DNA of 64,000 nt, from contig NC_085138.1 of assembly GCF_035046485.1 (NCBI RefSeq), positions 58,757,254 through 58,821,253 of the forward strand, written 5' to 3'. Below the pieces are notes generated by a model. The model was given only the letters and a program-made list of their open reading frames with translations. It did not search any database and was not told where the DNA came from. Positions 10,600 to 21,786 of this stretch are shown one piece after another. Each line of letters opens with the position of its first letter. Position 1 is the first letter of the stretch. The stretch is from Aedes albopictus. Lineage: Eukaryota; Arthropoda; Insecta; Diptera; Culicidae. A program made the position numbers and the translations under genes.

Positions 10600-11715
10600 A
10601 AAAAAAAATAGCCTCAGAAGACGGTGCCTACAAAACACCGTTACACTAATTTACAGAAACAACATATCTTCTTCGCTTTAAACCCAAATGTAATTTTTTT
10701 TTATATTGCCGAAAACCTTGGGGCCTCAACTTTCATAATAATTTTTCATACATAGTCGTAGCGAGGAAAAACAATAAAAAGGGACTCTTCAAAGAGGGGC
10801 ACCTCCTTAAAAACAGCGTTACACTAATTCAAATGCTTATATCTTTGCTGTTAATCCATATAATTACAATTTTCTTCCATCATTGGAAACCGTTAACCAA
10901 GGTTGCAACCATTCATTTGCGAAAATTTACATTCATTTGCTATTATCTCAGTTCAGAAGCATGCTATCGAAAAACAATGTATGGATGAATTTAACCTTGT
11001 AGTTTTATCTGAAAGTTTGCCGAATAACATTGGGGTCGCACACGCATTCCAAAGTCGTGAGCGAGCTGTGAAGGTAACTTTCCACAGCGTGAATGAAATT
11101 TACATTCACCGCGTGGAGAGTTGCCTTCACAGCTCGCTCACGACTTTGGTATACGTTTGCGACCCCAATGTTATTCGGCAAACTTTCAGATAAAACTACA
11201 AGGTTAAATTCATCCATACATTGTTTTTCGATAGCATGCTTCTGAACTGAGATAATAGCAAATGAATGTAAATCTTTGCAAATGAATGGTCGCAACCTTG
11301 CCGTTAACACTCACCTTGCTAGAAAAAATATCGAACATAGTCGTAGCAAGGATAAGGGCAAATGTGGGGCACCCCATTTATGTGTTCGCCAAACATATAA
11401 AAATTTATATCAGCCCCGTTTTGCAAGCAAATCATGATTTTCTTTCACGGTCAGAATCTTCAGGTGAGTTACTTCCAAGAAAAAATGCAAATCATGGGCG
11501 GAGCTAGGAAAAACAGTAATAAGGGGCAATTCTTTCAAAATCGTCCAAAAATTTCAAGAAATCATAACTTGACCATAAAGTAACAAATAATCAATTTTCT
11601 TAAGCCAAATAGAAGCTTAGAACCTTGCATTATCGAGAAAAATATCACACATAGGCGTAGCCAGTGATATGGGCTCGCAAGGGGCAGAGAAATTGAGTTC
11701 TCAAATCAGTACACA
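10600..11715. repeat. Region of dispersed 'CATAGTCGTAGC' repeats
   Basis: Short, strongly diverged units share the words 'catag(t/g)cgtagc.agg' followed by 'aataaaaaggg..': near 10748, 11337, 11500 and 11652, and again near 14467 and 14611. 'acagcgttacactaattcaaatg' also recurs in the first kilobase (10645 and 10812). I see no coding content. It is probably an old repeat family into which the MITE at 10898-11300 inserted. Confidence 0.4.
10898..11300. mobile_element. Palindromic hAT-like MITE with perfect 8-bp duplication
   Basis: The 403-bp unit is a near-perfect palindrome: arms beginning CAAGGTTGCAACCATTCATT fold back over ~180 bp around a short centre near 11090-11110. It is flanked by CCGTTAAC at 10890-10897 and 11301-11308. 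The 8-bp duplication fits hAT-type transposition. The two open frames here are mirror images of each other and are not genes. Confidence 0.8.
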
Positions 11716-11963
11716 TAACACAGCGTAACAAAAATTTACTTTTTGTCTGTCTCAAGAGCAAACTTATGTGTCTCCGAAGGATTTTGGGCCGCTGAATCCG
11801 AATCTGGGCTCAGATTTGCTCTAACACGACACAGTTTTCAGCTATACCTCAATTTATAGGGCAAAATATGCGATTTTGGGCTTTTTTGACTGCATGCCAT
11901 TAAGCACGGAAATATTTTTTTCAAGCAATCAAAAGGTTAATTGGTCAATTAACATCTAAATTA

Positions 11964-12148
11964 ACGACTCATGCAAAATAGCTCGTTTTATCAAATTGAA
12001 TTTGATAGTTTTAAGCGATTTATGTTAGGTACGATATTTCCCATACAAGTCACCCTCCAAAAGTTGCATGCAATTTTTCATGCTAACATAAAATACTTAA
12101 ATCTATCAAATTTGATTAGGTTAAACGAAATATTTTGCATGAGTCGAT
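11964..12148. mobile_element. 185-bp MITE nested in FB2 left arm
   Basis: Ends ACGACTCATGCAAAATA and its near reverse complement bound an AT-rich palindromic unit. The opposite FB2 arm (around 14130-14140) runs straight from 'acatctaaatta' to 'cactagtttac', giving the empty site and showing the unit inserted after FB2 formed. Flanks suggest TA or TAA as the target. Confidence 0.55.
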
Positions 12149-12503
12149 AACACTAGTTTACAAAATAAAACGAAAGTCGTGAACTCCTGTCAAAGACCAA
12201 AATTTTTAGAGCACAATTAAGTGCTGATTTCGAAACCGACCTTCAAAAAATTTTAAGTAGAACAGTTTTTGAGTTTTAGCTCAATATCGAGTTTTACAAC
12301 TTTTAAAAATATGTAGTTTACCAAAATTCAAATATATTGCGTTTTGTTCAACCAATTTTAAATCTTTTTCCATAAATCGAAAGCTGAATACAATACCATT
12401 CGATCATCTGAATACAGGTTTTGCGTCAGATTGATGGAATTCAAGATATTGGCGAGTTTTAGGGACGATCTTCATAAATTTTAGCCGAATTTCCAAAAAT
12501 ATA

Positions 12504-13810
12504 GAGTAATGCGGGGCAAAAGTTCGCACCTAACAGACTTCACAAAATAACTATTGAACGAAAAGAAAACATTATCGTTTTTCTTCGTTAATCGGGTCTC
12601 TATCATGTTGCCTTCAAAACGTAGTACTAGATTTTTTCGCGTTGCTTTTGTAGTTTTAGTAATACAATTATTAAAACAAGCACTCCAATGCGAACTTTTG
12701 CCCCATAGTGGGGGCAAAAGTTCGCACTATGCGGGGCAAAAGTTCGCACCTTGTACAGGGTAGTTTATTGGTGTAATGTTCATTTATTTCATGTTCATCT
12801 TTTCACTCTAGCCATGGAATCTGTTCCTTTCTGTTCTTAGCATTACGGCCCAACTGGAATACGACCTGGTGTTCAGCTGTGTTTTATGAAAACTTCCACA
12901 ACTATTAACTAAGAGCTGTCCTTTACAGCGTTACTGAAGTTGTCAAAATACATTGTGGGGTAATCATAGAGATACGTGTTGCACAAAATACATGGAAAAA
13001 AATCAAATATGCAGCAAAACTATTGAACAAGACCGTTATCGAATCTTATCCTCGTCTGTATGGTGATGAATTACAACTGTGAATTTACAAACTAAGCTAT
13101 GAAAGACCCCGGTAAAGTAGATGAACATAAGACCTTCAGAAACTTACGAAAAGACACGACGAGGATGACGAAGAAAATGTTTTAAAATGTTTTTTTAGCC
13201 ATTTTTCATTTATTGATTTGAATGCGTGAATAAAATGTTTGCCTTACAATCAACCTTCTTACAAAACTAAGTTCAGATCCTCTGCCGCAACGATTTCAGA
13301 GTGCATACTACTCATATTATGCGTATATAGTAGTTTCTATACGAAATTATCATTGCTTCAAAGATTCTGTAATTATATTGATGTACTAGACTCAGAAATC
13401 TAGTGCGAACTTTTGCCCCACAGCTACTGCGAACTTTTGCCCCACTGTCGAAGTTTTAACAAGTTCCCTTCCTGCAAGAAGCAATAGTAGTTTATTGTTT
13501 ATTCGAGTGCACTTCGTGAACTACTATGCAATAACGATTCTCCGACATAAAGAGGTTATAAGATTCTTCTTCTTCCTGTTACTACAAATTCTTATCCCAA
13601 AAGGTCCAAAAATTCTATCAAAACCCCTAGAAACACATTTTTTTGCATAACTCTGCCAAACCATAACGAAATCGTTCCAAATTTTATTGACGAGTAGCTG
13701 ACCTGATTATGTGTCGAACCCATACAGATTTGTTTGGGTTCTTAACTCATGCTCAGAAAAAGACCCACTGCGAACTTTTGCCCCGTGCGAACTTTTGCCC
13801 CGCATTACTC
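12504..13810. mobile_element. TA-flanked DNA element with eight copies of a 15-mer
   Basis: The unit begins GAGTAATGCGGGGCAAAAG and ends with its reverse complement, flanked by TA (12502-12503 and 13811-13812), as in Tc1/mariner/pogo insertions. The 15-mer GCGAACTTTTGCCCC occurs near 12515(-), 12691(+), 12713(-), 12733(-), 13404(+), 13430(+), 13770(+) and 13786(+). These are probably transposase binding sites. No transposase frame was seen, so it is non-autonomous. Confidence 0.65.
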
Positions 13811-14754
13811 TATGAAGAAATGTATTTTTTTTAATAAGAAAAAAACAATATAAAAATTCTTTCTCAACGTATATTTGACATATCATATGTTGGCGAGTTA
13901 CAGTAAAAAATTCAGCTCAATCGGAGCATTGATTACGGAGAATGAGATGTTTGAAGTGAGCGACTTTGCTTAAAAATAGAACAAAAATCGATTTCAAATC
14001 ATCATCCTTGTATGGAAAGTCGAAAAAATTTCCGCTCTACTGTAATTTTTTTCCTTCGCGTTTTCGAACTCTGGGCATGATTCTACACCAAAAATGATCA
14101 TCAGCTTACCGAGTTCAAAAATGCTGTAAACTAGTGTAATTTAGATGTTAATTGACCAATTAACCTTTTGATTGCCTAAAAAAAATATTTCCTTGCTTAA
14201 TGGCTTGCAGTCAAAAAAGCCCAATATCGCATATTTTGCCCTATAAATTGAGGTATAGCTCAAAATTGTGACGTGTTAGAGCAAATCTGAGCCCGGATTC
14301 GGATTCAGCGGCCCAAAATCCTTCGGAGACACATAAGTTTGCTCTTGAGACAAAAAAATGTTGCGCTGTGTAATCAATATTTAGTATAGAAATTCAAATC
14401 TAAATCTAAATTTATTCTTTCTTTTTTACCACTGTAAGCCACCAGAACCCACGTTGAAAGGATTAGGCATAGTCGTAGTAAGGAAATAATAAAGGGGGGA
14501 GGGAGAAAGGTGACTTTAAATATTTTTCAAAAGTTGCTGCTTTGCAGATAAATAGTGTCTTTCTTCCACGATAAGCATCTTAAGACGATGAACTTTATAA
14601 GAAAAATAATACAATACATAGGCGAAGCTAGGAATAATAGTTATTGTAGCCACGATACCTAAAAAATAATGAATTTGTATTTTTTCCTTTCGAGGTTTAG
14701 ATAATACATAATTGATAATACACAATTGAATGAATTCATTATTAAAATTCATCC

Positions 14755-15625
14755 TTTGAGAGAATTTCAGAACAAAATTCTAATGGAATCCTCGAAGCAT
14801 TCCCAAAACTATTCTTGAATGGTGTTCTCAGAGAAACTCTTAAAGAAACTCTTGTAGGAATAAATTGCTAATGAAATCCGTGGGTGAAATCCTGTAGGAA
14901 TCACTGAAAGAATTCTCCAAGAAATCCCTTACAAAATTCCACTAGGAATCCCTGGAGAAATGGCTTAAATGATCTTAAAAGAATTTTCGGAGAAATTCGG
15001 TAAGAAGGATCTCTCAAGAACCTCTCGAACAATTTAAGATGGACTTTTTTGAGAAATGTCCCATGACTTGATGGAGAGATTTCTCAAAGACCGCCTGGAA
15101 GAACTCCCCAAGGATTCTTCGGTGGTATCCCCCAGCGAATACCTCAAGAAATTCACTAAGGTATTCCAGGGGAAATGGCCTATGTTCTCCCTACAGAAAC
15201 ATGCATTGAGATAAATAGATATGTAACCGATTCTATTGTTAGGTGCATTCCTGAAGGAATCTCTGAAAAAAAAAATCTTTGTACAATTCCTAAGGACGTA
15301 TGGACAAATTCATTGAAAAATCGCTGAAGAAATTCACGATGAAATTACTCGGGGAACTCCCGATAGAATTCATAAAAAAAGATCCTCAAGAAATCTCTGC
15401 TGCAATTCTGCAACGAACCCGTTGAATCTCAGGGGAAATTCTCCTAAGATTCCTCAAGTTGCAGGAAAGATTATCTTAAAATGCTTCAATAAATCCCTGC
15501 AGAACTTCTTGTTGTAAGCCCTTGAAAAAAAAAACTACCGATAGAAATTCTGTAAGAATTCATACTGACACCCTTGAGAAATTCTTCTAGAATTTCCTGA
15601 ATGTAAAATTCAAAAATACCAAAAT
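14755..15625. repeat. 24-bp minisatellite, block B
   Basis: Further copies of the 'gaaatcc.tggaggaattcctg' family with ~24-base phasing and high divergence. The preceding 14371-14754 holds more 'cataggcgaagctagg' type repeats. No gene is seen. Confidence 0.6.
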
Positions 15626-15779
15626 AATTCCTAAAAAATTTTTTTTTTTTTATTTCTTTTTGTTCGTAAATTTCAACTGATGCTTATTCTTCGGAATATG
15701 TTCGGAATATGATAGAATCATTGGCTACGCCCATGAATGCGACATAAGTTTATCCCAACTTGAACAGAATAAGATAAAG

Positions 15780-16070
15780 ATCGTCCCTATATCCTATCAT
15801 CTACCATAACCACTGCCTTATCCTTTACCGTACTCTCTAGTCCATATTGTGGCTAACCGTACCGTCTACCCTACTCTTTACCCTAACCTTTTTTCTACCC
15901 TCAACCCTACACTCTATCTTACCGTCCTCTCTATCGTCTACCCTATCTTCTTCTCTAAACTTCTACACCACTCCCTCTACTCTATCCTTCACCAAAACCC
16001 TCTACCCGACTGTCCACTCCACCGTTTACCCTACCCGCTACCCTACCATCTACCATGACCCTCTTTTTCT
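15780..16070 (+). repeat. Pyrimidine-strand degenerate array (TCTACCCTA-like)
   Basis: For about 290 bases the plus strand is almost purely short variants of 'ctctaccctac', 'taccgtc' and 'tatcctt', giving strong C/T strand bias. The unit is around ten bases but loosely kept. Two overlapping open frames through it are repeat artefacts. Confidence 0.6.
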
Positions 16071-16071
16071 C

Positions 16072-16480
16072 ATAAAGCCCGATCGATAGATACCCATATT
16101 GTATGGTATCACACGAGATAAACCAGCCGAGGGCTGAAAATCTCGATAATAAAGAAAAATAATAATAATATGGTATCACAGTTAAAACTACTTTCATGGC
16201 CGCCATCTTGGATATGATCCTCCATCTTGGATTTCGAAATAGAGTCAAATATCGATTTCTGATTTCTACTCATGAAGCCCGATCGATAGATACCCATATT
16301 GCATGATATTGTAGATCAAACTACCATTCCATGGCCGCCATCTTGGATATCAAAATGGCTTGGGATATTTATTTTTGAGTTCTACTTATGAAGCCCGATC
16401 GATAGATAGCATAGTATCCGAAGCAGCATTGCCGATCGATAGATAGCATAGTATCCGAAGCAGCATATATTCTGGAGTTT
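16072..16480. repeat. Direct repeats 'aagcccgatcgatagata' and 'ggccgccatcttgga'
   Basis: The word aagcccgatcgatagata appears near 16075, 16277 and 16391 and a shortened form near 16430, alternating with 'catggccgccatcttggat' near 16198 and 16332. This is an irregular tandem repeat with a unit of roughly 115-200 bases. A 55-bp SINE tail has inserted into it. Confidence 0.55.
16114..16168 (+). mobile_element. 5'-truncated SINE tail with 12-bp target duplication
   Basis: Only the last ~55 bases of a SINE remain ('cgagataaaccagccgagggctgaaaatctcgataataaag' plus an AAT tail). They match the end of the complete SINE at 27616-27801. Exact copies of TATGGTATCACA flank it at 16102-16113 and 16169-16180, clear evidence of target-primed retrotransposition. 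Confidence 0.8.
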
Positions 16481-16594
16481 TGATTACCATCTTGGAACCT
16501 GAGCCGCCATCTTGAATTCCAATACCCTTACTACCACCTCCACATGCTAAGGAATGTGTATGCCAAATTTTATTGAAATTTCTTGACCCATTCC

Positions 16595-16810
16595 CAGGGC
16601 CGGATCTAAGGGGGGGCCAGGGGGGCCCGGGCCCCGGGCCCCTACATTTTAGGGGCCCACACGAATCTTTTTTGGTTGCTAGCATTAGCTTTATTTTTCA
16701 TATTGCTCAAGTACTGTTCGAAAATAAGGAAAAACAGTTTTGGTCATCTCTCCGAGGGGCCTCCACATCCGCTCGGGCCCCGGGCCCCCACAATCCTCAA
16801 TCCGGGCCTG
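16595..16810. mobile_element. hAT-like MITE, GC-rich ends
   Basis: This 216-bp unit begins CAGGGCCGGATCTAAGG and ends with TCCGGGCCTG, the imperfect reverse complement. Both subterminal regions carry runs such as GGGCCCGGGGCCC. It is flanked by perfect octamers CCCATTCC at 16587-16594 and 16811-16818. End sequence and 8-bp duplication fit the hAT superfamily. It is non-coding. Confidence 0.85.
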
Positions 16811-16839
16811 CCCATTCCAAAGTTATTCCTATGTTCCGG

Positions 16840-16950
16840 CATACACATATACATACGTACATACAATAGAAACATACAAACAGACAAACATACAAACATA
16901 TAAACATGCAAGCATATAAACATGCAATCATACATACATCGACTTTTGTA
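16840..16950 (+). repeat. ACATACAA-type microsatellite
   Basis: Degenerate repeats of acatacaa, acatataa and agacaaac over about 110 bases. Open frames on both strands here are repeat artefacts. Confidence 0.7.
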
Positions 16951-16959
16951 TGTATTGAT

Positions 16960-19285
16960 TAACAACTTTGCCGAAGAAATGAACTATAAATTATTAACCA
17001 TTGTCAAGATTCCAGGGAAATAATTTTATTTTCACATTGGAAATGAAGCTCACAGATCGTGACAATATGTAGTCTTTGCAGCATCGTTTACGCCACCTAG
17101 TGAACCAGACACAAACTATATTGTCCACTATGAGAAAGGTATGAGTGTGGAGAACATTTTCTCTGAAGAAAGTATTCTGAAATTTTGCGTAATTCTGGAG
17201 ATTTTCACAACTAAAGGTCTGTCCTATTTATAGGACGCTGGGCGTTCGGGGCATCTGTCCTATAAATAGGACGCTGGGCTGATATGGGTTAAGTATCTGC
17301 AGCAAGTTTCGGTCACCTGAAATGACCTGAAATTATGACACTCCATAGAAACATCTTTCCTACGTCAGTAGACAATGATTCCATGACACCCGCGGCTTAC
17401 CACCGGAAAAGGTCATTTCCATCGAATTCATCCGTTGCCATTTAGCCAGCATATAATCAGAACTGGCGTCAAGATTTATTGCCATCGATGTTACATCACT
17501 CTAGTTAAACGAACCGGGTAATTGACGGTTTAAATCGCGATGTAGCAGTCAATCCATTTCGCTGGTCGGTACAAATTATATCTAGTTTAAATCGCTGTAA
17601 TAAAAGTTGGATCAATACAATTTGCAGTCTGTTGATAGGTGTAATAAAACCATAATCTGCCACTTATCGGCCAGTTGACCCGAGTAAGGTGACTTTTATT
17701 CAATTGGTTTAATAGTGAATAATTACCAACTACAAATTGAGAATGAATGGCTCATCAATCAGGAGAATCATCATTTAATTGCATTATACTGCACTGATGA
17801 CAACGTTTTGAATTAAAATTCAATTTCACAGTGCCGTGTTTCTCAGATGTTCCATCCGATCGATGCAAATCAGTGGGAGTGGTTGCTGCTCTAGCCCGAA
17901 GTAGTTGTATGTCGTATAGTAGCGCAATTAGCGCTTGAAGATGAAGGAGCTCATAAAATTAGCATGATTTCCGTTTTTTTCCGTGGAAATGCCTTCTAAA
18001 AGATTTAAATCATTTTATCATTTGACAAAAGTTGCTCGGAATTTTTCACTTTCAGTTGCATGTAATAGTTAGGAGCTCACTGCAACGCGCCTTCCATCAT
18101 CACTCTGTGCAAGCTGCTCAAAACTGTTAGTCTGGCAAAAGACGCTTGAAGAACTGGATGCCGCGCCCTGCTACAGCCGAGCCGAGAGTGATCCATCTTG
18201 AGACGTTAAAAAGTTTCGGAAGTAAAATGAGCTTACGATTGAGGTGCAAAGTTTAAACGAAGATAAATAAACTTTGCACTTGGGTTTCGCTACCGGCTTC
18301 CACTTTTTGCCTGGTGCCGGGTAATCTGATGCCGTTGTTGGATGGGATGAACTTTTTGATTGCATTCTTGAGGATGACTGATGCACCAGCAGAAATGTTC
18401 TGTGTGAAAGTAGCGAATTTTGAGATGGGTGTCTGTCTATCTTTGCCTTACAGCTACAACTCGTATGAGCTTTATACCATCCAAATCACGTAGGTATTTC
18501 TTCAAAATTGCCTCACGTATTCAATTACTACACGCCCTGTAATGGATTTAAAAATAAAGAGTTTGACCGTTTAAAGACATAAAAAACAATATTCCTCTGA
18601 GCAATTGAAATTCCAATTCTGCAAATGGCCGCTTTATTCGTATGGCTAAACGGGCGATGACGACAACGACAAACACCGGCATAGTTCAGTCCTTTCATTA
18701 AGATCCTTTATCAGCTCAGCACTGACTGAATGCAGAAAGCTATTGCCATTCACACGTCCTGCACGAAACGTTGGTCATTTTCCTTCTTCAGATTTCCTCT
18801 CATCCAAATGGCCGGCAAAATGAAGAGGGATGATCACTTTTCATCGATGTATCAACTGGTGAATCAAAGCCCATAAAACTCATCGCAAATCGTTGTTTAT
18901 GGTTCCGTAAATATAGCCATTGGACCAGTAGTAACGGTCGGAAAATTATTGAATATTAGTATTCAATATCCCGCTTGCAGGCACCAGCCAAAACCAGTGG
19001 AAGAGTAAACAACCCTCGCTCGTTATTCGTCATCATCTCGAAGTCCGTCATCATCAGCATCATCGTCGTCGGGGAAGACGACGTGTTTGGCCTTTTCCAA
19101 GTTTTCCCTTTTCCTTACAGTTATTTTTTTCGCTCTGTGTTGTTCCAGAAACTTTGATGGTTTGTTTTTCTACGCCATTCAGTTGGAACGATGACCATCA
19201 TCCGTTTTGTTCTTCTATCGAGCTCTGAAACCGTTTAGAAATGGGATACAGGTTAGCAACCATGCTTTCGCTGCGTTATGACCAA
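16960..19285. other. Probably single-copy DNA, no gene recognised
   Basis: No transposon ends or tandem repeats of note appear except a duplicated 24-bp word (17218-17280). The base composition is more even than around it. A 71-codon minus-strand frame (18386-18171) reads as basic and serine-rich (MHQSSSRMQSKSSS...GKKWKPVAKPKC) and could in principle be an exon, but it has no convincing splice sites or domain. The region could hold regulatory DNA of a neighbouring gene. Confidence 0.35.
17218..17280 (+). repeat. Tandem duplication of a 24-bp hairpin word
   Basis: CTGTCCTATTTATAGGACGC at 17218 recurs as CTGTCCTATAAATAGGACGC at 17256, each followed by TGGGC. Each copy is itself an inverted repeat (GTCCTAT/ATAGGAC). 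The purpose is unknown. Confidence 0.6.
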
Positions 19286-20115
19286 TGAGCGATTCCAAGC
19301 AACAGCATCAAAATTAAGGAAAATTTTTAATTCATGATTTTCTATTGAACTGAAACTTTGCACAGTTTTTCAGTTCCATCTAAATCGCCATTTTTCGATA
19401 TCAAATTTTTATTTAGAGCCACGACTAACTTTTCAAAAGGGTGTATGTGAAAATGGTTCAAAAATATTCAAAAATATGCACAGCAAAAACGGATTGTTCG
19501 ATTGTTATGAATTTTTCAGCAAAGTTAGATAGCTAAATGGTGATTTCTAAGAAAATATACACTGTGAAAAAAAATCTATTTTATCATTGAAAAACATCAT
19601 TTTTGTCACAAAAACTCAAATATCTCAAAACCCTATCTTTTTACCAACTTGAATTTTTTAGGGAAAACGGTCCATTGTATTAGCAATCTACCATAAAAAT
19701 TTGGTGATGGTAAACTAATAAACAAAAAAGTTATAACATTTCAAAAATTTCTCAACTTTTACATTTAGTAAAAAAAAATTTTCTGTGTAAATTATTTCGG
19801 CCGGGAATCGCGATTTGATGCTGGTTTTATTGTTCAGCAAAGTTAGATAACTAAATGGCGATTCCTAAGAAAATATACACTGTGAAAAAAATCTTTTTTA
19901 ACATTAAAAAATATCATTTTTGTCACAAAAACTCAAATATCTCAAAACCCTATCTTTTTACCAACGTAATTTTTTAGAGAAAACGGTCCATTGTATTAGC
20001 AATCTACCATGAAAATAAACAAAAAAGTTATGACAATTCAAACATTTCACAATTTTCACATTTAGTAATAATTTTTTTTAGTGTAAATTATTTCGGCCGG
20101 AAATTGAAGATTTTA
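19286..20115 (+). repeat. FB3 left arm
   Basis: Inverted counterpart of 30245-30723. It contains two direct copies of a unit with 'gcaaagttagata.ctaaatggtgatt', 'aagaaaatatacactgtgaaaa', 'cacaaaaactcaaatatctcaaaaccctatc' and 'ggtccattgtattagcaatctacca'. Confidence 0.7.
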
Positions 20116-20827
20116 TTGTTAATGGCCTTGCGTGAGTAAAACAAGTTGTTTTTATTATATATTATATATACATATAATATAATATACTATGTACCGTAAT
20201 GTTCCGATTTTATCACGCCCTCCGCGCATAAGTCGTTTATTCATTAATTTGCTGTTACATTTGAGGACAAGTGTTTTCCCTCTTCTTCAAGATGAATGTT
20301 GAAAGCGTGTTTTGCAACGTTAAAAATATTGAAATGGGTATAGATGTTGAAGAATATTACAGGGCATTTTTGAAAAGGGGCGTAATTAAATTGTTTAAAC
20401 AGATGTCGCTGATGGCAATTTCTCAGTTGTTGTCGTTTTCGAACTTCCTGCGCCCTGCTTTACCGATGATATACAGATGGCTCGTTTGTCAAATTCTAGA
20501 CGGCAGGACGTGCAAATGCGTAATTTTGTACACAATGTGGACATTTGGGCATAACCAGTCTCTTTCAGTTTATCTATGGTGCTTTCGGTAAGATTTCGTA
20601 ACTCTTTTGAACATTTTTTTTCATCAAACGGTCTACAAGAGAGCGTTGAGTTGAAGACCTTTGAGAAAGCGACTGTTCATCTTGTTCGTTAGATTATAAT
20701 AAATAAAATCACTTATTAATTTTAACTTACTTGTTTGGTGTTGGTGGCTGAAGAAAAAAAATACTATACAATTTTTAATATTCATAGCGGTAGTATTTTT
20801 TTGTTTTTTTCGTGAGCATTGTCAGGT
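20116..20827. other. FB3 interior left of Lian, no gene recognised
   Basis: An AT dinucleotide run at about 20155-20195 is followed by 'taccgtaatgttccgattttatcac', which resembles the end of the TA-flanked element at 56999 (CAGGTATGTTCCGATTTTGTCAC) and may be a broken end of a relative. A 106-codon frame at 20271-20591 is open but its product is unknown and has no motif. Confidence 0.4.
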
Positions 20828-20839
20828 ATGTATACAGAC

Positions 20840-21240
20840 GGCCGGCTGTTCGGGCTCTAAAGAAGTTGATCATCAATATTAATTTCTATTCCCGATCAGC
20901 CTAGATAGCCGTGTAGTGGCGGTAGCAGTTACCTCAACTGGCTAAGAATATCACTACGGATTGCCTAATCCGGTGGTAAAAGTCCACCAAACAAGCGACC
21001 CCTAATTCATGGTGTTAAGCGTACCGTGCCTAGGAATGAATGGTTAGGGGGGTCTTATAAAAACTTAACCGTGAACGGAGCCTGTGGAGTACCAGGGCAC
21101 CCTCCACAGTATGTTGCCCTTACTGTGTTAAACGGAGCAATGACGCAGTGGACCTTATTTGTCTCCGGGATAATCGGCCACTTTTCTTACGTCTCAATTC
21201 CGAGGCTTAATAAAAGTGGGTAAATGAAATTTTTTTTTTT
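20840..21240 (+). promoter_or_regulatory. Lian-like 5' leader (probable internal promoter region)
   Basis: Full-length LINEs carry an internal promoter in the 5' leader, so this 400-bp stretch is the expected location. It begins GGCCGGCTGTTCGGGCTC immediately after the target duplication. Part of it (around 20905-21100: 'tatcactacgga', 'gtggtaaaagt.caccaaac', 'ggaatgaatggttaggggg') is recognisable, reverse-complemented, in the deleted LOA-type element at 37631-38308, so it is conserved between the two. No initiator motif was identified with confidence. Confidence 0.55.
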
Positions 21241-21569
21241 ATGACAGGAATTAAGTTCGTACAGGTAAACCTTCATCACGCAAAAGGTGCTTCTGCTGTG
21301 TTGAGTCGAAGGTTTAAAAAAGAAGGACTGGAAGTGGCGCTTATTCAAGAGCCATGGTCCAATAAACGAAAGATTCTTGGAGTTCTGACACAAAATAGTA
21401 AAATATTTTATGATGAGCAACAAGATTCACCCAGAACCGCTGTCTTAGTACGCAAAACGTTAAAATGCTATCCTATTACAGAGTTTATCAGAAAGGACAT
21501 TGTTGCGATCATGGTAGAGGTACCAACCACTAGGGGTAAAACTGAGATCGCTGTGGCTTCAGCTTACTT
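21241..21569 (+). pseudogene. Lian-like polyprotein, part 1: endonuclease N-terminus
   Basis: The frame opens at ATG 21241, right after a poly(T) stretch, and starts with KFVQVNLHHAKGA and LIQEPW. These are the N-terminal strand and the catalytic glutamate region of the apurinic-type endonuclease of LOA/R1 elements, which nicks target DNA to prime reverse transcription. It runs about 109 codons until the insertion at 21570. The coding sequence resumes at 22973 in the frame expected once the inserted 1415 bases (insert plus one target copy) are discounted. Confidence 0.85.
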
Positions 21570-21710
21570 GTCAATTTCTTGATTTTGCTTTGGCTGACCA
21601 AGCCATGTGGGAAATTACACTGTTGAAAATGCTTTGACATCCATGTGCACAACAGAACATGTGCTCGATGAACAAATTGAGATTTGAAATTATGAAAAGA
21701 AATCCACGTA

Positions 21711-21786
21711 CTCCGGTGAGACTCGAACTCACGACTCCCAATTCGCTAGACGGGCGCTTCTATTCCTTCAAGCTACGGAGTCACTC
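21711..21786 (-). ncRNA. tRNA-like module (inverted copy)
   Basis: Mirror copy of the module at 22293-22368, on the minus strand. It has the same T-arm GTGAG-TTCGAGT-CTCAC, read in reverse complement as GTGAGACTCGAACTCAC at about 21716-21732. See the plus-strand copy for the fold. Confidence 0.45.

Larger units (their letters stand above)
11719..14370. mobile_element. Fold-back element FB2
   Basis: Ends are CACAGCGTAAC and the reverse complement of CACAGCGCAAC, and inverted repeats extend about 240 bp inward (11719-11963 and 14135-14370). It shares with FB1 the terminal CACAG(T/C)G and an internal ~60-bp module. Two elements are nested in it: a 185-bp MITE (11964-12148) and a TA-flanked element (12504-13810). 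I could not define a target duplication. No transposase was found. Confidence 0.6.

Noticed and set aside
10903..11310. Two related proteins on opposite strands
   Set aside because: They are the same DNA read through the two arms of a palindromic MITE.
12504..13810. Repeated 15-mers as a CRISPR or iteron array
   Set aside because: Copies lie in both orientations at irregular spacing and coincide with the element's own terminal repeats.
18171..18386. Minus-strand exon encoding a Ser/Lys-rich peptide
   Set aside because: No convincing splice sites, no homology recognised, short frame.
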